Origin: CACIAM-69d sp001698445 | Lineage (GTDB): Bacteria; Cyanobacteriota; Cyanobacteriia; CACIAM-69d | Length of the DNA stretch: 64,000 nucleotides | NCBI RefSeq assembly: GCF_043235035.1 | Contig: NZ_JAZAQF010000086.1 | Coordinates: forward strand, 360,269-424,268 | Direction of reading: 5' to 3' | Shown here: positions 7,941 through 16,201 of the stretch, piece by piece | Layout: the number at the start of each line of letters is the position of its first letter | Position numbering within the stretch: position 1 is the first letter of the stretch | Made by a program: the position numbers and the translations under genes | Notes under the pieces: generated by a model | What the model saw: only the letters and a program-made list of their open reading frames with translations | What the model was told of the DNA's origin: nothing | Databases searched by the model: none

Positions 7941-8375
7941 ATGGCTTTTACCTATCATCGTACCGTTCGCTTTGGCGAAACCGATGCCGCAGGGGTAATG
8001 TATTTTTCGCGGCTATTGGAATGGGCCCACGAAGTCTATGAAACCTCGCTGATGGCTTCGGGGGTTAATGCCAAACATTTCTTCAGCCGATCGCAGCCTT
8101 GGGTAATGCCAATTGTGGAAACGGGAGCGAAATTTTTTCAGCCCATGTCCTGTGGCGATCGCCTGGAAATTGTGATGCGGGTTTATGCCATCCAAGAAAG
8201 CGAATTTCGATGTGAATATGAATTCTTTTTTGAAGGATCGCAGCGGGATTTCCACACGGCTCAGGCATTCACGCGCCATGTTTGCATTGACCAAGAAACT
8301 CGTAAACGACGCGAAATCCCTCCAGAACTGGCAGTTTGGCTAAAGCTTTTTGAGGAACCTCAGCCTCAGATTTAG
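7941..8375 (+). CDS. 1,4-dihydroxy-2-naphthoyl-CoA hydrolase (hot-dog thioesterase)
   Basis: This 144-residue hot-dog-fold protein has the 4HBT signature FGETDAAGVMYFSRLLEWAH, with catalytic-type Asp15. It matches the cyanobacterial thioesterase (Slr0204 type) that releases 1,4-dihydroxy-2-naphthoate from its CoA ester in phylloquinone synthesis, the quinone of photosystem I. Length is normal for the family. No other phylloquinone genes are in the window. The start at ATG 7941 is supported by the DTHRTV-like opening MAFTYHRTVRFGE. A more general acyl-CoA thioesterase role cannot be excluded by sequence alone. Confidence 0.85.
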   Translation: MAFTYHRTVRFGETDAAGVMYFSRLLEWAHEVYETSLMASGVNAKHFFSRSQPWVMPIVETGAKFFQPMSCGDRLEIVMRVYAIQESEFRCEYEFFFEGSQRDFHTAQAFTRHVCIDQETRKRREIPPELAVWLKLFEEPQPQI

Positions 8376-8441
8376 GGAAGGTCGATTTCTTTGGCTTTCT
8401 TGATAGAATGAATCGTCACGATCGCCGATAGATCCAGCCCT

Positions 8442-9206
8442 TTAAGCAACGGCGGTCACTTGTCCTAAATCTTCGGGATGGAGGCGATCGTGCAAAACCT
8501 GCCCATCCCGAAACCAAACCACACGATGAGTCCGACGGGCCACCTCCGGTTCGTGGGTCACCATCACCACGGTCATGCCGCTTTGGTTTAATTCTTCAAA
8601 AATATCCAGCACTTCTTGGGTGGTTTTGGTGTCCAGTGCGCCGGTTGGTTCGTCGGCCAACAACACGATCGGGCGGTTCACGATCGCGCGTGCAATGGCC
8701 ACCCGCTGTTGCTGCCCCCCAGACAGTTGGTTGGGTCGATTGTTCACCCGATTCCCCAAACCCACGCGGCCCAAAGCGTCCAGGGCCCGCTGTCGTCGCT
8801 CCCCGCTGGGCACACCCGCATAGACCATCGGCAACATGACATTTTCCAGGGCACTTAGTTGGGGCAGCAGGTGAAATTGCTGAAACACAAACCCCAGCTT
8901 GCAATTGCGCACCGTGGCTAGGTCTTTTTCGTTCAGTTCGGCCACGTCAATGCCATCGAGCTGATAGCGCCCGGAACTGGGGCGATCGAGGCAACCAATC
9001 ACGTTCATCATGGTGGATTTGCCGGAACCCGATGCGCCCATAATTGAGCAATATTCACCACTTTCCACCACCAAGTTGACCCCATTCAAGGCGCGCACCT
9101 CGGTGTTGTCGCTGCCGTAGATTTTGTAAATCTCGGAGAGTTGAATAACTGGCGGGCGATTGGGAATGGGCGATCGGGGCTGGGGATTAGGCAGAGCAAG
9201 GGTCAT
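8442..9206 (-). CDS. ABC transporter ATP-binding protein, MacB/LolD/DevA type
   Basis: This 254-residue ATPase has Walker A GASGSGKST (57-65), a Q-loop at about 109-110, signature LSGGQQQR (161-168), Walker B IVLLADEPTG (180-189) and H-loop His218. The segment EVRALNGVNL and the GASGSGKSTMMNVIGCLDRP run place it in the MacB/LolD/DevA subfamily that powers outer-membrane-directed export of lipids, glycolipids or peptides. The usual FtsX-like permease and membrane-fusion genes are absent on both sides, so it must work with subunits encoded elsewhere. The first 20 residues are a Pro-rich extension, and a later start is possible. Confidence 0.9.
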   Translation of the reverse strand: MTLALPNPQPRSPIPNRPPVIQLSEIYKIYGSDNTEVRALNGVNLVVESGEYCSIMGASGSGKSTMMNVIGCLDRPSSGRYQLDGIDVAELNEKDLATVRNCKLGFVFQQFHLLPQLSALENVMLPMVYAGVPSGERRQRALDALGRVGLGNRVNNRPNQLSGGQQQRVAIARAIVNRPIVLLADEPTGALDTKTTQEVLDIFEELNQSGMTVVMVTHEPEVARRTHRVVWFRDGQVLHDRLHPEDLGQVTAVA

Positions 9207-9299
9207 AGCACTGTTTCAAGAAGGCAAGGATGAGCGGAAACCATCTCCCATTCTAAGAAGCTTGGCCAATTTTGTGCGGCCAGGGGATAACCGTAGAGG

Positions 9300-9866
9300 A
9301 TGACTCGAGATGACAACTCAGCAGCTCACCGCTTAGTTGAATCAAGATGGGGGGATCGATCGATGACGAATGACCGTTCCAACGCAGATATTCAGCCCGA
9401 AAATATTTCCGAAAACACTCCCGAAAACATTCCTGAAAACATTCCTGAAAACATTCCCGAAAATACTACAAATCATCCAGGAAATCATCCATCAGGCAAT
9501 TCAACCAATCATCCAGTTACGGTTGCAGCCGCCAACACCATTACTTTTCAAACATCGACCAGGAATCGGCTCTTGGCCAAGCTAATTGTACTGCTGTTAA
9601 TTACAGGAGGATTCAGTCAGTTATTTCTGAAGGTGAGCCAACAGGATTATCAAAAGGGGTTATCCCTTACCCCGGAGGCCTATTCACAATCCTATGAACG
9701 GTATCGCACCCAACTTTTATCTAAAAAGATGGTCGTTGATTATCCGGCTGTGGGTGTTTTTGCGGTTTTTCTGGTGTTGCTGGGCCTGGTCGGTGGCTAT
9801 GAATTGGCGGTGTTTGTGATTGGTTTGTTGATCGGAAAATTGTTGCCGCCAGGAGGTCAGCGCTGA
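9300..9866 (+). CDS. Two-TM hypothetical protein with PEN-repeat N-terminus
   Basis: I do not recognise this family. The C-terminal part has two hydrophobic segments, roughly residues 93-110 (LAKLIVLLLITGGFSQLFL) and 149-175 (VGVFAVFLVLLGLVGGYELAV), with a loop between them rich in Tyr and Gln. The N-terminal part is disordered and contains repeated NIPE units encoded by six 12-nt repeats (9396-9467). The start is either ATG 9300 or ATG 9363 (MTNDRSNAD); the second lies closer to the conserved-looking part. The repeats vary only at the third codon position and a few first positions, so they have been kept in frame. Confidence 0.6.
   Translation: MTRDDNSAAHRLVESRWGDRSMTNDRSNADIQPENISENTPENIPENIPENIPENTTNHPGNHPSGNSTNHPVTVAAANTITFQTSTRNRLLAKLIVLLLITGGFSQLFLKVSQQDYQKGLSLTPEAYSQSYERYRTQLLSKKMVVDYPAVGVFAVFLVLLGLVGGYELAVFVIGLLIGKLLPPGGQR
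9396..9467. repeat. Six 12-nt tandem repeats inside CDS
   Basis: Units are variants of CCCGAAAACATT, each encoding P/S-E-N-I/T. Slippage at this array would change protein length by four residues per unit without a frameshift. Confidence 0.85.
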
Positions 9867-10176
9867 CATTGAAAAGGTGGCGAGGAGAATCGCTGGGAAA
9901 AAAATTGCCAAGGTTGTTGGGCAAGGCAGCCAAAGCAATAGGAATAGCGCGAGATTCGTGCAAATCTTAGATTGTCTGTGGGTGACTGGCCGGAAGCCAA
10001 TTGCCTCGGGTATTTGGGGGGAGATTGGGAGTTGGGGTCTACGGGCCCTTGTCTACGGAACTCCTGGCCAAAAAGTCCGTGTCGATCGAAGCCGATGCCG
10101 GTATAGTTAAACCCTAGGTTCAGAATGGCGATCGCCCGATCGCTTCTGGCACTGCATCCCTTCCCGATCGCCCGCC
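9867..10176. other. Intergenic region, nothing recognised
   Basis: This 310-nt gap lies between the two-TM protein and trpG. I see no gene, tRNA or clear terminator. Confidence 0.4.
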
Positions 10177-10797
10177 ATGACCGTCCTTGTCATCGACAAC
10201 TACGACAGTTTCACTTACAACCTCGTTCAATACTTTGGCGAGTTGGGCCAAACCCACCCGATCGCTCGGGATATTCAGGTTTTTCGCAACGATAAGATCA
10301 CCCTGGATCAGATTCGGGAACTGAAGCCCGATGGCATCACCATTTCGCCCGGCCCCGGCACACCGGACGAAGCGGGAATTTCCCTAGACATCATTCGGGA
10401 GTTGGGCCCAACTCTGCCGGTGCTTGGGGTTTGTTTAGGTCACCAAAGTATTGGCCAAGTATTTGGGGGCAAGGTGGTGCGTGCGCCGGAACTGATGCAT
10501 GGCAAAACCTCCCCGATCGAGCATCGCAATGTGGGAGTCTTTCAGGGCATTGAATCCCCCATGACCGCGACTCGGTATCATAGTTTGGTCATTGAGCGAG
10601 AAAGCTGCCCGGAACAGTTAGAAATTACCGCTTGGGTGGCTGACGGAACCATTATGGGCGTGCGCCATCGGAACTATCCCCACATTGAAGGGGTTCAGTT
10701 TCATCCCGAAAGTATTCTGACCAATGCCGGTAAGCAACTGCTCTCGAATTGGCTGACGGTGGTGGCCCAGTTCCACCAATCCGCCGCTTTGGCCTAA
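10177..10797 (+). CDS. trpG: Anthranilate / aminodeoxychorismate synthase glutamine amidotransferase subunit
   Basis: This 206-residue class I glutamine amidotransferase has nucleophile Cys86 in GVCLGHQ and the His176/Glu178 pair in VQFHPESILT, with the oxyanion segment SPGPGTPDEAG. It supplies ammonia to chorismate-using synthases for tryptophan (TrpE partner) or folate (PabB partner). Cyanobacteria often use one protein for both, so trpG/pabA cannot be separated here. The insert THPIARDIQVFRND near residue 30 fits cyanobacterial sequences. It stands alone, not in a trp operon; trpC is 52 kb away. Confidence 0.92.
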   Translation: MTVLVIDNYDSFTYNLVQYFGELGQTHPIARDIQVFRNDKITLDQIRELKPDGITISPGPGTPDEAGISLDIIRELGPTLPVLGVCLGHQSIGQVFGGKVVRAPELMHGKTSPIEHRNVGVFQGIESPMTATRYHSLVIERESCPEQLEITAWVADGTIMGVRHRNYPHIEGVQFHPESILTNAGKQLLSNWLTVVAQFHQSAALA

Positions 10798-11108
10798 GAA
10801 TCTTGAGCATCCTGGCTCCTGGTTTCTGCGGTCGATCGGATCGATCACGTCGATTCGATCGCTTTGATGAGTACGCAAAGCGTTCCCAAAAAAGTTCACC
10901 TCAGAAGTTCACCTCAGAAGTTCACCCCCAAAAATTTACCCACAGAGTTCATCCAAAGAGTTCATCCAAAGAGTTTTCAGAGCGTTTTCCAAAGGGAGTT
11001 TTCAACACGATTTCCCAAAGCGTCCCTGAAGTTCCCATTCCAATTCAGATCAACTCAGTCTCTAATCAATTCAATCCCTAATCAATCTCAAACGGTGCGA
11101 GGAATTTT
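10798..11108. repeat. Intergenic region dominated by short tandem repeats
   Basis: Within this 311-nt gap, 10892-10926 is two and a half 13-nt units of AAGTTCACCTCAG, followed at about 10944-10975 by AGAGTTCATCCA units. More diverged versions continue to about 11060. No gene is supported. Confidence 0.7.
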
Positions 11109-11888
11109 ATGGATCGGTGGATCAATCGGCGGCAAATTCTGCGATATGGCCTGATGGGTGCAGGGGCCGCCCTGGCCAGTGCGATCGGGAGCCGTGCAAC
11201 CTCAGCCCAAGCCGCCGATGGCTTAACGATTCAGTCCTTGGGCCACACTTGCTTTGCCTTCACCGGGGGTGGGCTGCGGATTCTGAGTAATCCTTTCAAC
11301 ACCCTGGGTTGCACTGCTGGTTATCGATCGCCCAATTTCACCGCCGACCTCGTGACCATCAGCAGCCAACTGCTCGATGAGGGATTTGTCAGCAATCTGC
11401 CGGGCAATCCCAGTTTGCTGTTTGAGCCGGGGACGTTTGAATTTCGCGGTAGCCAATTCCAAGGCATTCGCACTGCCCACGATCGATTTGGGGGGCGGCG
11501 ATTTGGCGACAATGTGGTTTGGCGCTGGAAGCAGGGGGGCATCTCCATCCTGCACTTGGGCGGCATTGCGGCTCCTCTGGGAGTAGAAGAAAAAATTCTG
11601 ATGGGGCGGCCCGATGTGGCCATTGTGCCGGTGGGCGGCGGGGCGAAGGCCTATAACGCTGAGGAAGCAAAACGGGCGATCGAGTCGTTGCAACCCAAGG
11701 TGGTGATTCCCAGCCAATACCGCACGGCGGCGGCCGATAGCCAATGTGATTTGGATGGACTAGAGGCGTTCTTGAGCTTGATGAGCGGTTATGACATCAA
11801 AACCCTGAACACGGAAACCATGACCTTGCGGCCGGAGAATCTGCCGCCCCAGGGCACGCTGATCCGCGTTTTACGCCACCCGGCCTAG
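11109..11888 (+). CDS. Tat-exported MBL-fold (UlaG-like) protein with degenerate metal motif
   Basis: This 259-residue protein starts with a twin-arginine-type signal: NRRQIL at residues 6-11, a hydrophobic stretch, and an AQA-type cleavage site near residue 35. The mature part (LTIQSLGHTCFAF, ILHLGGIA, AIVPVGGG, KVVIPSQYRT) follows the layout of beta-lactamase-fold hydrolases of the UlaG-like branch. However, the place where HxHxDH is expected reads DLVTISSQLLDEG, so the canonical metal ligands are missing; His46 and a few late residues remain. My memory is that cyanobacterial relatives share this variation. Probably a periplasmic or lumenal protein; substrate unknown. Confidence 0.8.
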   Translation: MDRWINRRQILRYGLMGAGAALASAIGSRATSAQAADGLTIQSLGHTCFAFTGGGLRILSNPFNTLGCTAGYRSPNFTADLVTISSQLLDEGFVSNLPGNPSLLFEPGTFEFRGSQFQGIRTAHDRFGGRRFGDNVVWRWKQGGISILHLGGIAAPLGVEEKILMGRPDVAIVPVGGGAKAYNAEEAKRAIESLQPKVVIPSQYRTAAADSQCDLDGLEAFLSLMSGYDIKTLNTETMTLRPENLPPQGTLIRVLRHPA

Positions 11889-11988
11889 GGGCGAATCTGG
11901 CATCTGGTGAGGGAAACGCTGGCCGCTGTTGCCCTAAGCCGCTGTTGCCCTAAATTGTGTGAACGATCGCCTGGATGGTGCTCCTGGG

Positions 11989-14157
11989 TTAACTGGGGGC
12001 AGATTGGCGATGCTGTGATCGATCACTCGTCAGATCGCTGGGCAAATCGCTGGGCAAATCGTCCACCAAATCGATCGATCGCGCCGAACCGCTGCCCACA
12101 ACACTTTCGGCCCGCATCGGTGCATAGACCTCCACCGGCTCATGGCGACCTTTCAGACGCTGCGGGCCGAGGGAATGGAGCACCACCTCTGGATAGTTAC
12201 GCAGGGCTTTGGCAGTGGTTTCGTTAATCAAAATGGGATAGTCCGGAAACTGTTTGGTGAGGGTTTCCAGGCGGGCGGCAATGTTCACCGCGTCCCCGAT
12301 GACGGTGTAAATCAGGCGATCGAGCGAGCCAATTTGACCCGCCACCGCCTGACCGGTGCTGATGCCGATGCCGCTTTGGATCGATACCTGGCCGCGGGCG
12401 CGCCGATGTTCATTCAACTCCGCCAGGCGATCGCGCATGGCCAACGCCGCCGACACCGCACACCACTCCGCATCCGGCTGGGGCACGGGCGCACCAAATA
12501 CCACCACGATCGCATCGCCAATAAAGTTATTGATATAGCCACCCCAAGGTGCAACGGCCTCCGTCATCGCCGTCATATATTCATTCAAAAACTCCACCAC
12601 CCCCTGGGGATCCAACTGCTCAGAAAGGGTCGAAAATCCCCGAATATCGGAAAATAATACCGAAACCCAGCAGGTTTGTCCGCCTAGCTCCACCCCACCC
12701 CGTAATAGTTGTTCGCGCACCACAGGCGACACCATTCGCCCAAAAATATTCAGCTCCCGTTCCCGCTCCCGCAAACCGGAAACCATTTGGTTAAAGGTGG
12801 CCGCCAACAAACCCAGCTCATCAGTGCCCTGAATGTCCACATGGGCCCGGTCAAACTGTCCCATCCGCAATTCCTGAGCCGCACGGGTGAGCAAGTGCAA
12901 GGGCCGCACAATACTCCGGGCCAGGGCCAGGGCCAGCAGGGCCACCGCTCCCCCCACCAGAAACACACTGGCCGTGGTGCGATGGGCCAGTGCATTCAGC
13001 GGCGTGACAAAAACCGACTCTGGCTCCGTGATTGCCAAACGCCAGGGCCGCATATCCAAAGCCGACATACCCACGATTTCCGTTTTGCCCGTGAAGGGCG
13101 ATCGATAGGCAATATTGCCGAAGGATGACGGGCCCAGCCCCATCGTTGACTGGTTCGGGGTAGAAGTGGCGGAGGGCGTGATGGGGGGCAATGGAACCGC
13201 CGATGATGCAGCAGTGGGGGCAGAGGGCAATTGCAGCGATCGCGCCAACACCGGCAAATTCAAACTTTCAATTCGATCGAGACCAAACTGAACTTTCGGG
13301 TCGATCGTGCGCAACTGCACGGGCGACAAAGGCAATAAGCTGCGATAGACCCAACGCCGATCCGTATGGGCAATCACAATTCCGTTTTGATCGACCAAGA
13401 AAGCAGAGCCACCTTCCTTTTGGTTCAAGCTGGTGAGCAAGCGACCCACCGCCTCCGATCGCAGCTTAATCACCACCACGCCCAGCAGATTGCGCGTGCC
13501 CTTGGCCACCACCGGCACCGAAAGGAAAATCCCCGGCTGACCCGTTGTGGATCCCACCGTCCATTCCGAAATGTAGAGTTTGCCTTGGCGCGCTTCTTGG
13601 AAGTAGTTGCGAAAGGCGTAGGACTTGCCAATGTTGCTGGGATTCGTTGAAACCAAACAACGTCCCGTGCGATCGAGCAGAAACACTGAAAAATAATCCG
13701 GATTGGAATTGCGAACATTCGCGATCGCTTCAGCCGCCAAAATTCGCCAATAGTTCTGTTTTTCCTGAGGCTCTTTCGCCGCCACCGACTCCGCAAATTG
13801 CACAATATCCCGCGCGCTGGCCATCTGAATCCCCACCCGTTGCGTGTCAATCAGCAACTGATCCAGTCGGGCCGCCACACTTTTCGCCAACAACTCCAGA
13901 TTTTTATACTCCGCCATTTTGACCGTATACAGGCTTTGGCGAAGGTTATAAAACGCCGTCAGACTCATTGGCAGCAGCGACGCAGCCAACAAAGCCGCCG
14001 ACAGCTTGGGCGCAATTTTCCAGCAAGCCGGATTCCAACTCCAACGCCAGCGGTTCACAAACAACCTCAGAGAGACACACTCAAAATGTAGGTTTAGCAG
14101 CGGCCACCATGACTTTGATTCGTCTTCAGCCATGAATCCGCAGCTAGCGAGATGCAA
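11989..14157 (-). CDS. Transmembrane adenylate/guanylate cyclase with Cache and HAMP domains
   Basis: This 722-residue receptor cyclase has TM1 at about 52-70, an extracytoplasmic Cache-type sensor region at about 80-390 interrupted by a Pro/Ser-rich stretch (310-345), TM2 at about 397-417, HAMP to about 468, and a class III cyclase domain at 493-670. Metal-binding Asp504 (FSDIRGFS) and Asp548 (IGDAIVVVFG) and the transition-state pair Asn625/Arg629 (NIAAR) are present. Position 544, where KFIGD is usual, is Asn (NNFIGD), so substrate choice is uncertain. The tail has DLPSDLPSDLTSD repeats. The start may be ATG 14157 or Met9. No partner gene lies beside it. Confidence 0.9.
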   Translation of the reverse strand: MHLASCGFMAEDESKSWWPLLNLHFECVSLRLFVNRWRWSWNPACWKIAPKLSAALLAASLLPMSLTAFYNLRQSLYTVKMAEYKNLELLAKSVAARLDQLLIDTQRVGIQMASARDIVQFAESVAAKEPQEKQNYWRILAAEAIANVRNSNPDYFSVFLLDRTGRCLVSTNPSNIGKSYAFRNYFQEARQGKLYISEWTVGSTTGQPGIFLSVPVVAKGTRNLLGVVVIKLRSEAVGRLLTSLNQKEGGSAFLVDQNGIVIAHTDRRWVYRSLLPLSPVQLRTIDPKVQFGLDRIESLNLPVLARSLQLPSAPTAASSAVPLPPITPSATSTPNQSTMGLGPSSFGNIAYRSPFTGKTEIVGMSALDMRPWRLAITEPESVFVTPLNALAHRTTASVFLVGGAVALLALALARSIVRPLHLLTRAAQELRMGQFDRAHVDIQGTDELGLLAATFNQMVSGLRERERELNIFGRMVSPVVREQLLRGGVELGGQTCWVSVLFSDIRGFSTLSEQLDPQGVVEFLNEYMTAMTEAVAPWGGYINNFIGDAIVVVFGAPVPQPDAEWCAVSAALAMRDRLAELNEHRRARGQVSIQSGIGISTGQAVAGQIGSLDRLIYTVIGDAVNIAARLETLTKQFPDYPILINETTAKALRNYPEVVLHSLGPQRLKGRHEPVEVYAPMRAESVVGSGSARSIDLVDDLPSDLPSDLTSDRSQHRQSAPS

Positions 14158-15012
14158 TGCGAGTGTTTACCCCCACCTTCATCTTACCCAGCGTCCATTG
14201 CCCAGGAACAGAGCCAGAGGTGTTGGTCAATCGCTCCAAGCTGCGCCCAGCAAGGCAGCAAAAGATACTCATTTTCCTATTCTCAGATTCGCGATCGCTG
14301 TCTCTTGACTGTTCAATCTTCTCGCTTCAAAATCCGCAAAAAAATCAACCAATATCATCAAGATTTCACGAAAAATGATCTACAACTCTTCATGGAATTT
14401 CAAAATCGCAATTGACAACAATCTTTAAAATTCTAACAAGATTCACCCAATTTCAATGGGATTTTATGATCGAACCTAGTCTCAGACTGAAAAATCTTGA
14501 CCCAAGGGCATAAAATTACACTGACATTAAGCTTGAGATTTCAAGGACTGTATTCAAAAGAGTGCCCTAAACATATTCTGGCTAAGCCATTGCCGTTCAC
14601 AGAGGGCAAAGTCAACTAAATGAATTAAGGTAAAATTGATCACCAATTTTCTACGTAGCACGTCCTTCAATTGAACATAAATTCCTCATTAGTCGCTCTA
14701 AATGGGTTGCTCTAAATGAGTCGCTTTAAATGGGTCGCCCTGAATGGGTTACACCATTAGCGCGAGCAGACCTGAGCGCAACTCAACCAATGGAGCCGAC
14801 CCAGCAAACCGAGCAAGAACCTGTCCCCGTACTCTTAGAATCCACTGCCAGAATCAGAGCAGATCCTCTGCCGGCCCACGCCGCCAACCTAAATACCTGC
14901 AAATGATTCGACAAAAAACCCAAAAATTAAAGGGGGTCAGGAGCCGCAACTCGGATCCCCTAAACCCCAACTGAACCTCTTGATTGCTCAATCCCCTGAT
15001 TGCTCAACCAGC
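14158..15012. other. AT-rich intergenic region with 15-nt tandem repeat
   Basis: This 855-nt gap has no convincing gene. Positions 14692-14750 are four diverged 15-nt units of the form TCGCTCTAAATGGGT. The rest is AT-rich and contains A-tracts near 14330-14450. Confidence 0.6.
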
Positions 15013-16071
15013 CTATTGGTAGTAATGGTTGGTGGCGTGGGCGAAGTCCTTGTAAACCTTGGGTAAATCAACGCCATATTTCTTGAGCCGCGACTCCCGC
15101 ATATACATCACAAAATTTTGGCTTTTTGTGCTGGGAATTTCACTGGGGCGGCGGTGATTTTCCAAAATTTCCGTTGTCATTTTGCCGGCCACTTCTCCCA
15201 TCTCATAGGGCGAAATCCCAACGGCTAACATGCCGCCATCATCCACATAAAATCCCCAGCATCCGATATCAGGAATCGGTGAGTTCTCGATCGTCCACTT
15301 CATCACTTCCTTCGGCGACACCACCGTATCATCGGTACTGGAGCGACGCAGCGTGTGGTAGTGCGTGATCAGCAAAAAGTCAGCAATTTTGCCGGAATTT
15401 TTGATAAATTGCTTCCACTCTTCAAAGGTGGCTACTTTTCGGTGTTCAATCAGATCGATCGGTCGCCAGTCAAAATCTGCCATTTCTTGGTGAATAGCTT
15501 CTGACGTTTCCGAGTCATCAGAATAGTGAACAATGCGGCGGCGATCGGGCGGCAAAATTTGCAGGAAAATCTCTTTCAGGGAAAAGAAGGGAATCCGCTC
15601 CAAAATGCCCGTCACATTCCTGGCTTTGTCAAATCCATAGGCGCTGGCTTCCGCATTCACCCCGCTGTAGACAATATCAATCTTGGGGTGATTATTGAAA
15701 TACTTGGCGACAAATTCCTGAGCATTATCATCGATCGAAATAATCACATTTGGTTCCCAGCGCTCAATTAGCCGCCTAGCCAATTGTCCCGCCTTTTCCT
15801 TATAAGCCGCGCCAGGATTCCGCTTCGTATCCATGTAGTGATACTGAATCGAGTACGGCTTCTTATCCAGGATCCAGCTCAGCCCCACATTGATGTCTTT
15901 CGTCCAGGCAAAGTCCGTTGCATAGCTGCTTAGCACCAAAACACGCGGCTTACTAGAATTGCTGAAGGCAAAAAACACCAAGGCACAAATCAAAAAGAAA
16001 ATAATTGGCAATTTCTGAAGCTGCTTGCCCCAGCGGTTAATATCAGAAAGCTTCCAAGAAAGTCGTGACAT
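15013..16071 (-). CDS. ABC-type substrate-binding protein (membrane-anchored)
   Basis: This 352-residue protein is predicted from ATG 16071 (MSRLSWKLSD). Residues 21-37 form a hydrophobic anchor with no clear cleavage site, followed by a periplasmic-binding-fold body with KPRVLVLSSYATDFAWTKDI and VIISIDDNAQEFVAKYF. This resembles the family of ABC substrate-binding proteins of unknown ligand (PF04392-like) that also includes sensor inputs. A longer frame to 16152 adds residues that do not look like a signal. No permease or ATPase gene is adjacent; the upstream same-strand gene is a cNMP-DASS fusion, 130 nt away, so the two may be co-transcribed. Ligand unknown. Confidence 0.75.
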   Translation of the reverse strand: MSRLSWKLSDINRWGKQLQKLPIIFFLICALVFFAFSNSSKPRVLVLSSYATDFAWTKDINVGLSWILDKKPYSIQYHYMDTKRNPGAAYKEKAGQLARRLIERWEPNVIISIDDNAQEFVAKYFNNHPKIDIVYSGVNAEASAYGFDKARNVTGILERIPFFSLKEIFLQILPPDRRRIVHYSDDSETSEAIHQEMADFDWRPIDLIEHRKVATFEEWKQFIKNSGKIADFLLITHYHTLRRSSTDDTVVSPKEVMKWTIENSPIPDIGCWGFYVDDGGMLAVGISPYEMGEVAGKMTTEILENHRRPSEIPSTKSQNFVMYMRESRLKKYGVDLPKVYKDFAHATNHYYQ

Positions 16072-16201
16072 GGCTAGAGAATGAGTGGAGAAGTTAATCA
16101 GAATGAAGCTGTCGCTGCTTGCAATGGAAAAACCATGATCGATCAATGCCAATGCTCTTTAAGATTCTTTTGAGGTCGATTTCATGTTTTTCAATAATCG
16201 A

